64,000 nt of DNA. It comes from Euryodendron excelsum. Taxonomy: Eukaryota > Streptophyta > Magnoliopsida > Ericales > Pentaphylacaceae. The DNA lies in assembly GCA_033060915.1 (NCBI GenBank), contig CM065381.1, forward strand, positions 634,501 to 698,500. The letters run 5' to 3'. Each line of letters begins with the position of its first letter. Within the stretch, counting starts at the first letter, position 1. Below the pieces are notes generated by a model that had not been told where the DNA came from, searched no databases, and saw only the letters and a list, made by a program, of their open reading frames with translations. Both the position numbers and the translations under genes were made by a program. This document shows, piece by piece, positions 10,054 to 21,870 of this stretch.

Positions 10054-11339
10054 CAGAGCCTCGATCAACGTGAAAAGGGTCTGCAAACTTAACCTAGAAA
10101 TCACACAATTCGATATACAGAGCTCGAGCACCTTCAAAAACCCTAGCCTCCCTAGGTTTTCCAAACCCTAGCCACTATACACAAACCCTAGCCTCCTATA
10201 CACTCATTCACTCCCCCATACACTCATACAATAGCATTCAACCACTCTCTGAAGACTTGAAGAGCAGCCATCCAAAGTTTGAAGACAATCCTTGAAGACT
10301 GAAGGTGAAGATCAAGACCGAAGACCGAAGACCGAAGACCGCACGGCGCGCAAAATAAACAAGATACAAGGTAGGCTCCCTATTTAATTTTTTGCACTTC
10401 CCCCCTCTCTCTTCTCTCTCCAACCCACTTGGGTTTTCTCTATTTTAATCCCCCATCTCTTTCCCGCCCTTTCTTTGCATGCTTGAAACAAGGGGATTCC
10501 TGGTCCATGTGTAGGATTGGACTATTGGAGAGTCACTGTGTCGGGGGCTTTCTTCTAGTCTAACCAAAGACCACGTGGGTCTGGCCTCCTTGATTATGTG
10601 GTGAAGCCTTAACCTTGTATGTTCACGACCCCCAAATTGCATTGTGCATATCATAGTCTTGCATTTTCCAAAATTCGTTTTCAAAACCGTTTTCAAACTT
10701 GTTTTTCAAAATTGCATCAAAATCTCTTTTTCAGAAACTTGTTTTCAAAACCACAATTCTAGGGTGATTCTAGCCTTTCCATGGCTAGGGTTGCTTTAGG
10801 AAAGTGTTATATTAAAAGCGGCCTTTTGGTCTATATTTTCAAACCTTGTTTTCAAAACCACTTTCTTAAAGTGGTTCTAGCCCTCTTATGGCTAGAATCG
10901 CTTTAGGAAAGTGAGATGTTTTTTATACATTCTAAAAACTCTCTTTAAAAATCTCTTCCTAAAAATCTCTTTTCCAACATACTTTCCTAAAACTCCCCTC
11001 TTCAAAATTGTTTTCAAAAACTCCTTCCAGAATCTATTTTTCAAAACCCCTTTTTCAACTCCTTTCCAAAATCCTCTCCCTAGATTCACCTTCCAAAAAT
11101 CTCTCCTAAAAATCTTTCCAAAAACTCTCTTTTCTAAAATCTTCCTTCTAGAAATTCCCCTCTAGGTTTTCCTTCCAAAATCTTCGTTTTTAAAAACGCA
11201 CTTTCCAAAAACTCTTTTCCTTAGAGCCCAAGTCAAGCCCTAGAACCCACAATTAGGAAGCCCTAGATTTTCTTCCCAAAAACATGGTTTTCAAAACTTT
11301 GCCCCAAACCTAGGTTTCCAAAACTTCTAGTTTTCACAT

Positions 11340-12480
11340 CCAAACTATACATGTTTCCAAAACCTCTTTTCTACGTCAAAACGACAATTTTTCAAATCTA
11401 GGGTTTCTAGAATCTCCCTTTCCAAATCCTATCTTCCCTTTAGGAAACCGAATCAAATCTGCCCGTTTAGGAAACTAGATCCCGTCTTCCGTTTTTGGAA
11501 ACAAAAATCAAACCTTTTCTTTTAGAAACCAAATCCAATCCCTTCCTAGTCCAAACCTTTCCTAATTCAATTCCTTCCTAAACCATAAGTTTCCTAAACC
11601 TAAACTTTAAACCTTTCCTTAAGTTTCAAAATCCAATTTTTTCCTAATTCAAATCCTTCCTAAACTGTCACTTTCCTAAATCTTAAGTTTCCAAAACTTG
11701 AATATAAAAATCTTTCCTAAACTTTAAAACTCAACTTTCAAATCTTTCCTAATTTAACCCCCCTTTCCAAATCTTAACTCTCCAAATTCAAGTTTTCAAA
11801 CTTTTCCCAAACTCAAACCTTTCCTAATCTCAAGATTTTCTAAAACTCTAAAAACTTTCTAAATCTTAAACTTTCTAAATTTCAAATCTTTCTAAATTCA
11901 AAACTCTCTAAATTTGAAACCTCCTTAAGTTAAATCTTTCTAAACCTAAAACTTTCTAAATTCTAAACTCTCTTAAACTTCAAATCTTTCCAAATCTAAG
12001 ACTTTTCTAAATTCAAAACTTTCTTAATTTAAGACTTTCTAAAGTTGAAACTTTCTTAAACCTAGAACTTTCTTAAGTCAAAACTTTCCTAAAGTTGAAA
12101 CATTCCAAATTCAAAGCTTTCTTAAATTCTAAACTTTCCTAATTTCAAAACTTTCCAAAAATGAAACTTTCCAAATTTGAACATTTCCTAAATCCAACAT
12201 TTCCTAATCTCCTAAACCTTCCAAGTCAAGTCAAACCTTTCCTAAGTCTCTTTCCTAAGTCTAGGTTTCTTAAACCTTCACCTTTCCTAAGTCTCTTTCC
12301 TAAGTCTAAGTTTCTTAAACCTTCATCTTTCTAAAAACAAGTCTAAGTCTTTCTTCCAAAGTCTACCTTTTCAAATAAAAATCCAATCTCTTCAATTCCA
12401 AAATTCTAAATTCCAATTTTCAGTCCTCTATTCAAAGTTCAATCACTCAATCTTCTACTTTCAATTTCCAATTCAATCTC
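11340..12480 (+). repeat. G-depleted degenerate repeat block, copy 2
   Basis: About 1.1 kb of short degenerate repeats around CTTTCCTAAATTCAAAAC with very few G residues on the plus strand. It lies between the leader and the CGGAC hairpin. Equivalent blocks: about 16060-16849 plus 22073-22500 (copy 1), 29300-30270 (copy 5), 35700-36300 (copy 6), 41680-42090 (copy 7), 61200-62050 (copy 8), and C-depleted on the plus strand at about 17700-18900 (copy 3) and 23560-24600 (copy 4). Confidence 0.85.
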
Positions 12481-12525
12481 TTTCTTCCAATCCAATCTCT
12501 CTCTTCGAATCAATCTCTTTTCAAT

Positions 12526-12539
12526 CGGACTCTTGTCCG
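12526..12539 (+). repeat. CGGAC/GTCCG hairpin, copy 2
   Basis: CGGACTCTTGTCCG forms a 5-bp stem with a four-base loop. The stem is unchanged in seven copies while the loop varies: 17654-17667, 22542-22555, 23520-23533, 30304-30317, 36311-36324 and 42115-42128. Confidence 0.85.
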
Positions 12540-13557
12540 AACTACGATTGACCTGATTCCCCCAAAGGGATACGTAGGCAACCTTCATAGGTGCGGTCAC
12601 AACACTTTTCAAACTTTCAATTCCACCATCTTGGGTGCGGTTTCTAAAATCTTTCCAAATTTCAAATTCCAATCTATTTTCAAATTTCCAATTTCAAAAT
12701 TTCTATTTTCAAATTTCTACTTTCAATTTTCAATCTTTTCAATTTCAATTCTATTTTTTCAAGCCTATTTTCAAATCAATCTCTTTCCAAACCTATTTTT
12801 CAATTTTCTTTTATTGCACTTGCATATCATGCATCATGTTAGTTTTCAAACACTGTTTTTCAAAGTGAATGGGGTTGAACTATAGTTAATTAAAGACCCT
12901 CATAGGTGAATCTAGGGTAGATTGACATGTAGGTATCAAAAGGGCGGGGTAGGGTGATAGCTTAGTGCATCTTCCCTACACGTAACCAACCTCCGAACCT
13001 AGATCACTGTTTTCAAAGACCAAAAGGAGTTATTTTTCTATGAAGGGCTAAATATTTTTCCAAAGGTTGCCAAACAACTTGTTTTCTTTAAAAACCCTCT
13101 CTCGAGGAGATATTTTCAAAAAATGTTTTCCAAAACCCTAAGTGTAGTCTTCGGATTATGCTTAGTTTTTAGGTGACCTAACTCACCTTAATCAAGTTAG
13201 GTGGCGACTCCAAATCTTTTTCAAAAGCCCTTTATTCAAACCTAATTTTCAATTCAAACCTAGTCGCACTCATTCTTCTAGGAGGGTGAGTTCTAACGAG
13301 AGAGTACAACATTTTTTCCGCTTGGGTAAGTATTCCTCGAGTGCGAAAAATCTGGGCGAGACAGACACGTTTTCGAAAAAAATTTCTTCAAAATGGTAAG
13401 TCCCTTTAAACTTGTCGATCAGGACGAGACCCCAAGTCCCCTAGATGGTAAAACGGTCTACCTTTGGCGCTTGCTAGGCACGTCTTTCAAGAAAGTTGAT
13501 TCTCAGGTGCTAAGTCCCTTTAGCAGCTTCCCAAGATCAGGCAGTCTTGGGAATGAT

Positions 13558-13697
13558 TGCGAACCGTCAGAGTAGCGAAAATACTCGCAAACATTACAAC
13601 CGTCAGAAAAGCAAAAATACTCGCAAACTGGTCGATATAGGGAATTGCCAACAAACCCCTGTATCAATCGACCTCCGTCAGAGTGGCGGAAACACTC
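13558..13697 (+). repeat. 29-bp hairpin units, copy 1
   Basis: A few diverged units, for example GAGTAGCGAAAATACTC and GAGTGGCGGAAACACTC, separated by CGCAAAC-type spacers. Fewer than in copies 2, 5 and 7. Confidence 0.75.
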
Positions 13698-14848
13698 AAA
13701 ACCCATGTCAACACCGGTGCCTGCTAGCCCACTTCGGTAAAAAATGACCAAACTGCCTCTTGAGCCTTTTCCAACACGTTTCTCGAGACCACACCTGAGT
13801 CTTCAGAACGGTGAGTCTAACCTTTTAGGTTTGTCTTAAAAGCAATCCGGCATGATTAGGTGCTTTCTAGTCAGTTTCGGGCCAGTTCCGAGACCTTCCG
13901 GTCAAGATGACCATTTTGCCCCTAGGCATCCGAACGCCCTGGGAACCACACCGGCTCTAGGTATCAACCCAGTAACCTCCCGAGAATGCTTCTTATAGTA
14001 TTCTCAACCTTCCTCTATCTTTCCAGATCATTCCGAGTCAATTCTGGCAAACCCGGTACAAAATGACCGTTTTGCCCCTGGTGGGCCGGTCTCCTTTTCC
14101 GACCACACCGGCTCTGGGTATCAAACCGGTAACTTCCTAAGATTGCTTCTTGTAGTATTCTCAACCTTCCTTTACCTTTCCGGATCATTCTGAGTCAATT
14201 CTGGCAAACCTGGTACAAAATGATCGTTTTGCCCCTGGTGGGCCGGTTACCTTTTTCGACCACACCGACTCTGGGTATCAAATTGGTAACTTCCTAAGAT
14301 TTATTCTTGTAGTATTCTCAACCTTCCTTTACCTTTCCGGATCATTCCGAGTAAATTCTGGCAAACCCGGTACAAAATGATCGTTTTGCCCCTGGTGGGC
14401 CGGTTACCTTTTTCAACCACACTGACTCTGGGTATCAAACCGACAACCTTTGGGAACATTCTGAATAATGTTTGCAAATCTCAAGTCTTCTTCCGGGACA
14501 GTTCGAGTCCGTTCCGGCAGCTTCCCGATCCGATTGACCGTTTTGCCCCTAAAGGCCCGGTCAACCCTTCCGACACATCCTATCCTCACTTTTCAAGTCA
14601 AATACCTCCAGGACACTATTTTAACTATTCCTGCTCTTTTTTGGCCTTCTGGGTCATTTCCAAACTTTTTGGAGTCACTCCTAGTAAAGCCAGGCTAAAA
14701 ATTACATGGTAGTCACTAGTACAGGTGCCCAAATCTAGTCAAAGATACGTTGCTTGCTGACCTTAATAGTTTTTTAATTGGCTGGAGTGGCGCCAGAAGC
14801 AATTTTGCCCTGGCGCCACTGTAACAGGTGCTAGGTCTATTCCATCTT

Positions 14849-14856
14849 TATAAATA
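14849..14856 (+). promoter_or_regulatory. TATA box, family A copy 1
   Basis: TATAAATACAGAGCC context as in the other copies. Confidence 0.75.
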
Positions 14857-17800
14857 CAGAGCCTCATCCAGCGTGAAAGAGATCCGCAAACTCAATCTAA
14901 AAATACCAATTTTCGATACACAGAGTTTGTACACTCCTAAACCCTAGCCTCCCTAGGTTTTCCAAACCCTAGCCACCGTACACAAACCCTAAGCCTCATA
15001 TACACTCATACACACCCCTACACACTTATACACTAGCGTCCAACCCTCCATTGAAGACTTGGATTACTGCAAGTACGAATATTTGAAGACTGAAGACGAG
15101 CCCTCGAAGATTAAGATTGGAGTGAAGCGAAGACCGAAGAAAAGCAAGGCGTGCAAAATAAACAAGACACAAGGTAGGCTTTCGTTTTACGTTTTTGCAC
15201 TTCCCCCTCTCTCTTCTCTCTCCTAACCCACTTGGATTTTCTCTATTTTAATCCCCTATCTCTTTCCCCCCTTTCTTTGCATGCTTGAAAGAAGGGGACT
15301 CCCGGTCCATGTGTAGGATTAGACTATTGGAGGGTCACCGTGTTAGGGGCTTTCCTTTAGGCTAACCGGAGAACACGTGGGTTCGACCCACTTGATTATG
15401 TGGTGAAGCCTTAACCTTGTATGTTCATTACCCCAAATTTGCATTGTGCATATCATTATCTTGCATCTCTCCAAAATCGTTTTCAAACTCGTTTTCAAAA
15501 TTTGCATTAAACTTGTTTTCAAAATTGCATCAAAATCTCTTTTTTCAAAAACTTGTTTTTAAAATCACAATCCTAGGGTGATTCTAGCCTTTCCATGGCT
15601 AGGGTTGCTTTAGGAAAGTGTTATATTTAAAGTGACTTTTATGGTCCATATTTTCAAATCTTGTTATTTTCAAAACTGCTTTCCTAAAGTGGTTCTAGCC
15701 CTTTTATGGTTAGAATCGCTTTAGGAAAGTGAGACATTTTTATACCTTCTAAAAACTCTCTTTTCAAAAGTCTCTTTTCCTAAAAATCTCTTTTTCAACA
15801 TACTTTCCTAAAACTCTCATTTCCAAAGTTATTTTCAAAAACTCCCTCCAAAAATCTATTTTTCAAAACTCCCTTTTTCAACTCATTTCCAAAATACTCT
15901 CCCTAAAATCCACTTTCTAAAAACGCTCCATAAAAATATTTCCAAAAACTCTCTCTCCAACAATCTTCTACCAAAAATCTTTCTAAAAACTCTCTTCCCA
16001 AAATCTTCCTTCTAGAAACTCCCCTCTAGGATTTTCCTTCTGAAAATCTTCGTTTTTAAAAACGTGCTTTTCAAAAATCCCTTTTCTTGATGCCCAAATC
16101 AAGCCCTGGAACTCACGATTAGGAAATCCTAATTTTCTTCCCAAAAACATGGTTTTCAAATTGGCCTTAAAACTTAGGTTTCCAAAACCCCCTTGTTTTC
16201 TACATCAAAATTACATATTTCTAAAAACCTCTTTTCTACATCAAAACTATAGCCTTCCAAATGTAGGGTTTCTAAAACTTCCCCTTTCCAAATCCTTGTC
16301 AAATCAAATCTTCCCTTTAGGAAACCAAATCAAATTTTCCCGTTTAGAAAACTAGATCCTATCCTCTGTTTTTGGAAACAAAATCAATCCTTCCCTTTTA
16401 GAAACAAAATCCGATCCCTTTCTAATCCAAATCTTTCCTAGTTCAAATCCTTCCTAATCTTCAACTTTCCTAAATCTTAAATTTTCAAAACTAGAACATG
16501 AAAATCTTTTCCTAAATTTTAAAACTTAACTTTCACAACTTTCCTAATTCACCATTTTCTTAATTCCATCCCTTTTCAAATCTTAACTTTCCAAATCTAG
16601 GTTTTCAAATCTTTTTTAAATTCAAACCTTTTCTAATCTCAAAACTTTCTAAATCCTAAACTTTCTAAATTCCAAATCTTTCCAAATCCCAAAGCTTTCG
16701 AAGTTTAAAACTTTCTTAAGTTAAGACTTTCTAAATCTAAAACTTTCTAAATTCTAAACTTTCTTAAAACTTCAAATCTTACCAAATCTAAAACTTTTTA
16801 AACTTAAAACTTTCTTATTTTCAAAACTTCCTTAGTTTCAAAACCTTTTTGTCGCGCCCAGATTTTTCGCACTCGAGGAATATTCACCCAAGCGGGAAAA
16901 ATGCTGTACTCTCTCGTTAGAACTCACCCTCCTAGAAGAATGAGTGCGACTAGGTTTGAATTGAAAATAGGTTTGAATAAAGGGCTTTTAGAAAAAGATT
17001 CGGAGTCGCCACCTAACTTGATTAAGGTGAGTTAGGTCACCTAAAAACTAAGCATAATCCGAAGGCTACACTTAGGGTTTTTGAAAACGGTTTGAAAATA
17101 TCTCCTCAAGAGAGGGTTTTTAAGGAAAACAGGTTGTTTGGCAACCTTTGGAAAACATTTAGCCCTTTTTTGAAAAATAACTCCTTTTGGTCTTTGAAAT
17201 CAGTGATCTAGGTTCGGAGGTTGGTTACGTGTAGGGAAGACGCACTAAGCTATCACCCTACCCCGCCCTTTCGGTACCTACATGTCAATCTACCCTAGAT
17301 TCACCTATGAGAGTCTTCAATTAACCCATGTCCAACCCTATTCACTTTGAAAAAACAATGTTTGAAATAAATATGATGCATGATATGCAAGTGTAAAAAT
17401 AAGAGAGAATAAATTTGAAAAGAGATTAATTTGAAATTGATTTGATTTGATTTGAAAATAGATTTGAAAAGATATAATTGAAATTGGAAAGTTTGAAAAT
17501 TTGGAAATAGAAATTTGAAATTGGAATTTTAGATTTGAAACAATTTTGAAAACCGCACCCATGAGGGTGGAATTGAAAGTTTGAAAAGTATTGTGACCGC
17601 ACCTATGAAGGTTGCCTACGTATCCCTTTGGGGGAATTAGGTCAGTCGTAGTTCGGACCGGAGTCCGATTAAAAATAGAAGGTTGGATTGAAGAAGGAAA
17701 TTAAATTGGAAATTGAATTGGATTTGAAATTAGAAGAGAAGATTGGAAATTGGAAATTGAGGACTTTGATTTGAAAAGATAGATTTGGACTTGTTTTGGA

Positions 17801-20333
17801 ATAAGAAGGTTTAAGAAAACCTAGACTTAGGAAAGAGAAGAGACTTAGGAAAGATTTGACTTGGCTTGGAAGATTTGGAAAGATTGGATTTTAGGAGATG
17901 TTCAAATTAGGAAAGGTCCGATTTAGGAAAGTTTCGAATTAGGAAAGTTTTTGAATTAGGAAAGTTTTGAATTTAGGAAAGTTTTAGGTTTATGAAAGTT
18001 TTGAATTTATGAAAGTTTAGAAATTGGAAAGTTTCGGGTTCAGAAAGTTTTCGAAAAAGGAAAGGTTGTCAGATTAGGAAAGTTCCCAAATTAGGAATGT
18101 TTTGAAAATCGGAAAGTTTTGAATTTAGAAATGTTTTGAAAAAGGGAAGTTTTGAATTTGGAAAGCTTTGAAAACAAGAAAGTTTCTTTTTGGGAAAGGT
18201 TTGAAAAAGGAAAGTTTTCAGTTTAGGAACTGTTTGAAAAAAAGTTTCAATTTAAGAAAGTCTTGAATTAAGAAAGTTTTGAATTCAGAAAAGTCTTAGA
18301 TTTGGAAAGATTTTGAAATTTTGGAAAGTTTAGAATTTTGGAGAGATTTAGGTTCTAGAAAGATTTAACTTGAGCAAGTTTCAAATTTAGAAAGTTTTGA
18401 ATTTAGGAAAGATTTGAAATTTAGAAAGTTTAAGATTTAGAAAGTTTTAGAATTTTAGAAAATCTTGAGATTAGGAAAGGTTTGAGTTTAGGAAAGGTTT
18501 GTAAACTTAGATTTGAAAAGTTAAGATTTGAAAAGAGGGTAGAATTAAGAAAGGGTTGAATTAGGAAAGACTTGAAAGTGGAGTATTAAAATTTAGGAAA
18601 AATTTTTATGTTCAAGTTTTGGAAACTTAAGATTTAGGAAAGTGGAAGTTTAGGAAGGTTTTGATTTAGGAAAGAATTGGATTTTGAAACTTAAGGAAAG
18701 GTTTAAAGTTCAAGTTTAGGAAACTTATGGTTTAGGAAGGAATTGAATTAGGAAGGTTTGGATTAGGAAGGGATTGGATTTGGTTTTTAAAAGCAAAGGT
18801 TTTATTTATTTCCAAAAACGGAGGATAGGATCTAGTTTCCTAAACGGGGTGATTTGATTCGGTTTCCTAAAGGGAAGATAGGATTTGGCAAGGATTTGGA
18901 AAGGGAGACTCTAAAAACCCTAGGTTTGAAAAATTATAGTTTAGACGTAGAAAAGAGGTTTTGAAAACATGTATAGTTTGGATGTAGAAAACAAAAGATT
19001 TTGGAAACCTAGGTTTAGGGCAAAGTTTGAAAATCATGTTTTTGGAAAGAAAAATTAGAGTTTCCTAATTATGGGTTCTAGGGCTTGACTTGGGGCTCTA
19101 AGGAAAGAGTTTTTGGAAAACGTGTTTTTGGAAACGAAGGTTTTCTAGAAGGGAATTCTAGGGAGGAGTTTTTTGGAAAACATGTTTTTGAAAACATAGA
19201 GTTTAGAAAGAAAATCCTATAGGGGAATTTCTAGAAGGAAGATTCCGGGAGGAAAGTTTTTAGAAAGATTTTTAGGGAGTGTTTTTAGAAAGTGAATTTT
19301 GAGGAAAGAAAGTTTTGGAAAGAAGTTGAAAAAGGGAGTTTTGAAAAAGAGATTTTGAAAGGGAGTTTTTGAAATCAATTTTGAAGAGGGGAGTTTTAGG
19401 AAAGTATGTTGAAAAAAAGATTTTTAGGAAGAGATTTTTAAAGAGAGTTTTTAGAAAGTGTAAAAACATCTCACTTTCCTAAAACAATTCTAGCCATAAG
19501 AGGACTAGAACCACTTTAAGAAAGTGGTTTTGAAAACAAGGTTTGAAAATATAGACCAAAAGGCCACTTTTAATATAACACTTTCCTAAAGCAACCCTAG
19601 CCATGGAAAGGCTAGAATCACCCTAGAATTGTGATTTTGAAAACAAGTTTTTGAAAGAGAGATTTGGATGCAATTTTGAAAACAAGTTTAAAAACGTTTT
19701 GAAAAACAACTTTGAAAACAGTTTTTGGAAGATGCAAGACTATGATATGCACAATGCAATTTGGGGGTCGTGAACATACAAGGCTAAGGCTTCACCACAT
19801 AATCAAGGGGGCCGGACCCACGTGGTCTTTGGTTAGACTATAAGAAAGCCCCCGACACGGTGACTCTCCAATAGTCCAATCCTACACATGGACCGAGAAT
19901 CTCCTTGTTTCAAGCATGCAAAAAAAGGGGGGAAAAGAGATGGGGGATTAAAATAGAGAAAACCCAAGTGGGTTGGAGAGAGAAGAGAGAGGGGGGAAGT
20001 GCGGAAATTTAAATAGGGAGCCTACCTTGTTCCTTGTTTATTTTGCGCGCCGTGCAGTCTTCGGTCTTTGTCTTGATCTTCACCTTCAGTCTTCAAGGGT
20101 TGTCTTCAAGCTTTGGATGGCAGCTCTTCAAGTCTTCCAAGGATGGTTGAAGGTTAGGGTATGAGTGTATGGGGGTGTATATGAGTGTATAGGAGGCTAG
20201 GGTTTGTATAGGGTGGCTAGGGTTTGGAAAACCTAGGGTGGCTAGGGTTTTGGAGGTGCTCGAGCTCTGTATATCGAAATATGAGATTCTTAGGTTAAGT
20301 TTGCAGACCCCTTTCACGTTGATCGAGGCTCTG

Positions 20334-20341
20334 TATTTATA
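20334..20341 (-). promoter_or_regulatory. TATA box, family A copy 3
   Basis: TATAAATA on the minus strand, in the same CAGAGCC context as the other copies. Confidence 0.75.
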
Positions 20342-21244
20342 GAAGTTGGACAAGCCTGGCGCCTGTTGTAGTGGCGCCAGGGCAAAATTTACACTGGCGC
20401 CACTACTAGTGGCGCCAGCCATTTAGGAAACAATTAAGATCGGCAAGCAACGTATCTTTGACCAGATTTGGGCACCTGTATTAGTGACTACCATGTAAAT
20501 TTTAGCCTGGCTTCACTAGAAGTGACTCCAGAAAATTCGGGAATGATTTGAAGGAGCGGGGAGTGACTCGAAAGGCCGGAAAGGAGCAGGAACACTTGAA
20601 ATAGTGTCCTGGAGATATTTGACTTGAAAAGTGAGGATAAGGTGGGTCGGAAAGGTTGACCGGGCCTTTAGAGGCAAAACGGTCAATCGGGTCGGAAACT
20701 GCCGGGGCGAACCCGGATTGTCCCGGAAGAAGACTTGGGATCTGGAAACATTATTTAGAATGTTCTCAGAGGTTGCCGGTTTGATTCCCAGGGCCGGCGT
20801 GGTCGGAAATGGAGACCGGCCCACCAGGGGCAAAACGGTCATTTTGCACCGGGTTTGCCGGAACTGACTCGGAATGGTCCGGAAAGGTAAAGGAAGGTCG
20901 AGAACACTATAAAAAGTATTCTCGGGACATTACCGGTTTGATACCCAGAGCCGGTGTGGTCGAAGAAGGAGACCGGCCCTCTAGGGGCAAAACGGTCATT
21001 TTATACCGGGTTGGCCGGAACTGACTCGGAATGATCCAGAAAGGTAAAGGAAGGTTGAGAATAATATAAGAAGCATTCTCAGGAGGTTACCAGTTTGATA
21101 CCCAGAGCCGGTGTGGTTCCCGGGGCATTCGGATACCTAGGGGCAAAATGGTCATCTTGACCGAAAAGTCTCGAAAAAGGTCCTAAGGGTAGTTTGGTCC
21201 TTTTCCACCGAAGTAAGCTAACAGACACGGGTGTTGACCTAGGT

Positions 21245-21870
21245 TTTGAGTGTTTTCGCCACTCTAACGGTGTGAGTATTTCTGCTACTCGGACGAGGTT
21301 GAAGATTTGTGAGTATTTCCGCTACTCGGACGGGGTTGAGTATTTCCGCTACTCGGACGGGATTGATGATTTGGGAGTGTTTTCGCTACTCTAACGGATC
21401 TTTGAGTATTTTCGCTACTCTAACGGTTCTATGAGTATTTCCGCTACTCTAACGGTTCTGTGAGTATTTCCGCTACTCTAACGGTTCTGTGAGTATTTTC
21501 GCTACTCTAACGGTTTTATGAGTAGTTTTGCTACTCGGACCGTCTCGAGGAATAAACTGTCTCGAGAGAGGGATTGGAAAGGGGTCTTATCGTCCCCGAA
21601 GAGACGTGCCTGGATTGGAACCGTCTCGAGGAATAAACTGTCTCGAGAGAGGGATTGGAAAGGGGTCTTACCGTCTCCGAAGAGACGTGCCTGGGTTTTG
21701 AGTGTTTCCGCCACTCTGACGGTTTTGTGAGTGTTTCCGCCACTCTGACGGTTTTGTGAGTGTTTCCGCCACCCTAACGGTTTTGTGAGTGTTTCCGCCA
21801 CTCTGACGGTTTTGTAAGTAGTTTTGCTACTCGGACCGTCTCGAGGAATAAACTGTCTCGAGAGAAGGAT
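21245..21870 (-). repeat. U3 hairpin array, copy 3
   Basis: 29-bp hairpin units on both sides of two roughly 80-bp units holding CGTCTCTTCGGAGACG-type hairpins and TCTCGAG/CTCGAGA pairs. Confidence 0.88.

Larger units (their letters stand above)
8248..13363 (+). mobile_element. Family A giant LTR, copy 2 (complete)
   Basis: 5116 bp bounded by TGTAAGCACC and GGGCGAGACA, with a perfect 5-bp TSD GACAC (8243-8247 and 13364-13368), inserted in copy 1. Layout: conserved head with GGGCCTGTCAGGCCC; hairpin array 8455-9030; four CCGG/GAATAC units of about 157 bp (9115-9690); a GGCGCC palindrome at 10008-10030; TATAAATA at 10046-10053; AAACCCTAG leader; a G-poor block of CTTTCCTAAA-like sequence (about 11340-12480); CGGAC/GTCCG hairpin at 12526-12539 followed by GGATACGTAGGCAACC; and a conserved end with GGTGGCGACTCC. 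No gag, pol, PBS or PPT is inside. TG...CA ends and a 5-bp TSD fit a solo LTR left after LTR-LTR recombination. The motifs GGATACGTAGGCA and GGTGGCGACTCC are, as I remember, common in Tat/Ogre-lineage LTRs; that lineage call is tentative. Confidence 0.85.

Noticed and set aside
10137..10200. Interstitial telomere repeat from AAACCCTAG motifs
   Set aside because: The motifs are scattered and interrupted, not a tandem TTTAGGG array. Leader motifs fit better.
10238..10423. Recurrent 60-67 codon antisense frames (starting MEREERGG) in several LTR copies
   Set aside because: They recur only because the LTR leader is repeated. They run antisense to the leader and show no domain.
10892..11165. Phe/Lys/Ser-rich frames in the CTTTCCTAAA regions
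   Set aside because: Low-complexity translation of the degenerate repeat block.
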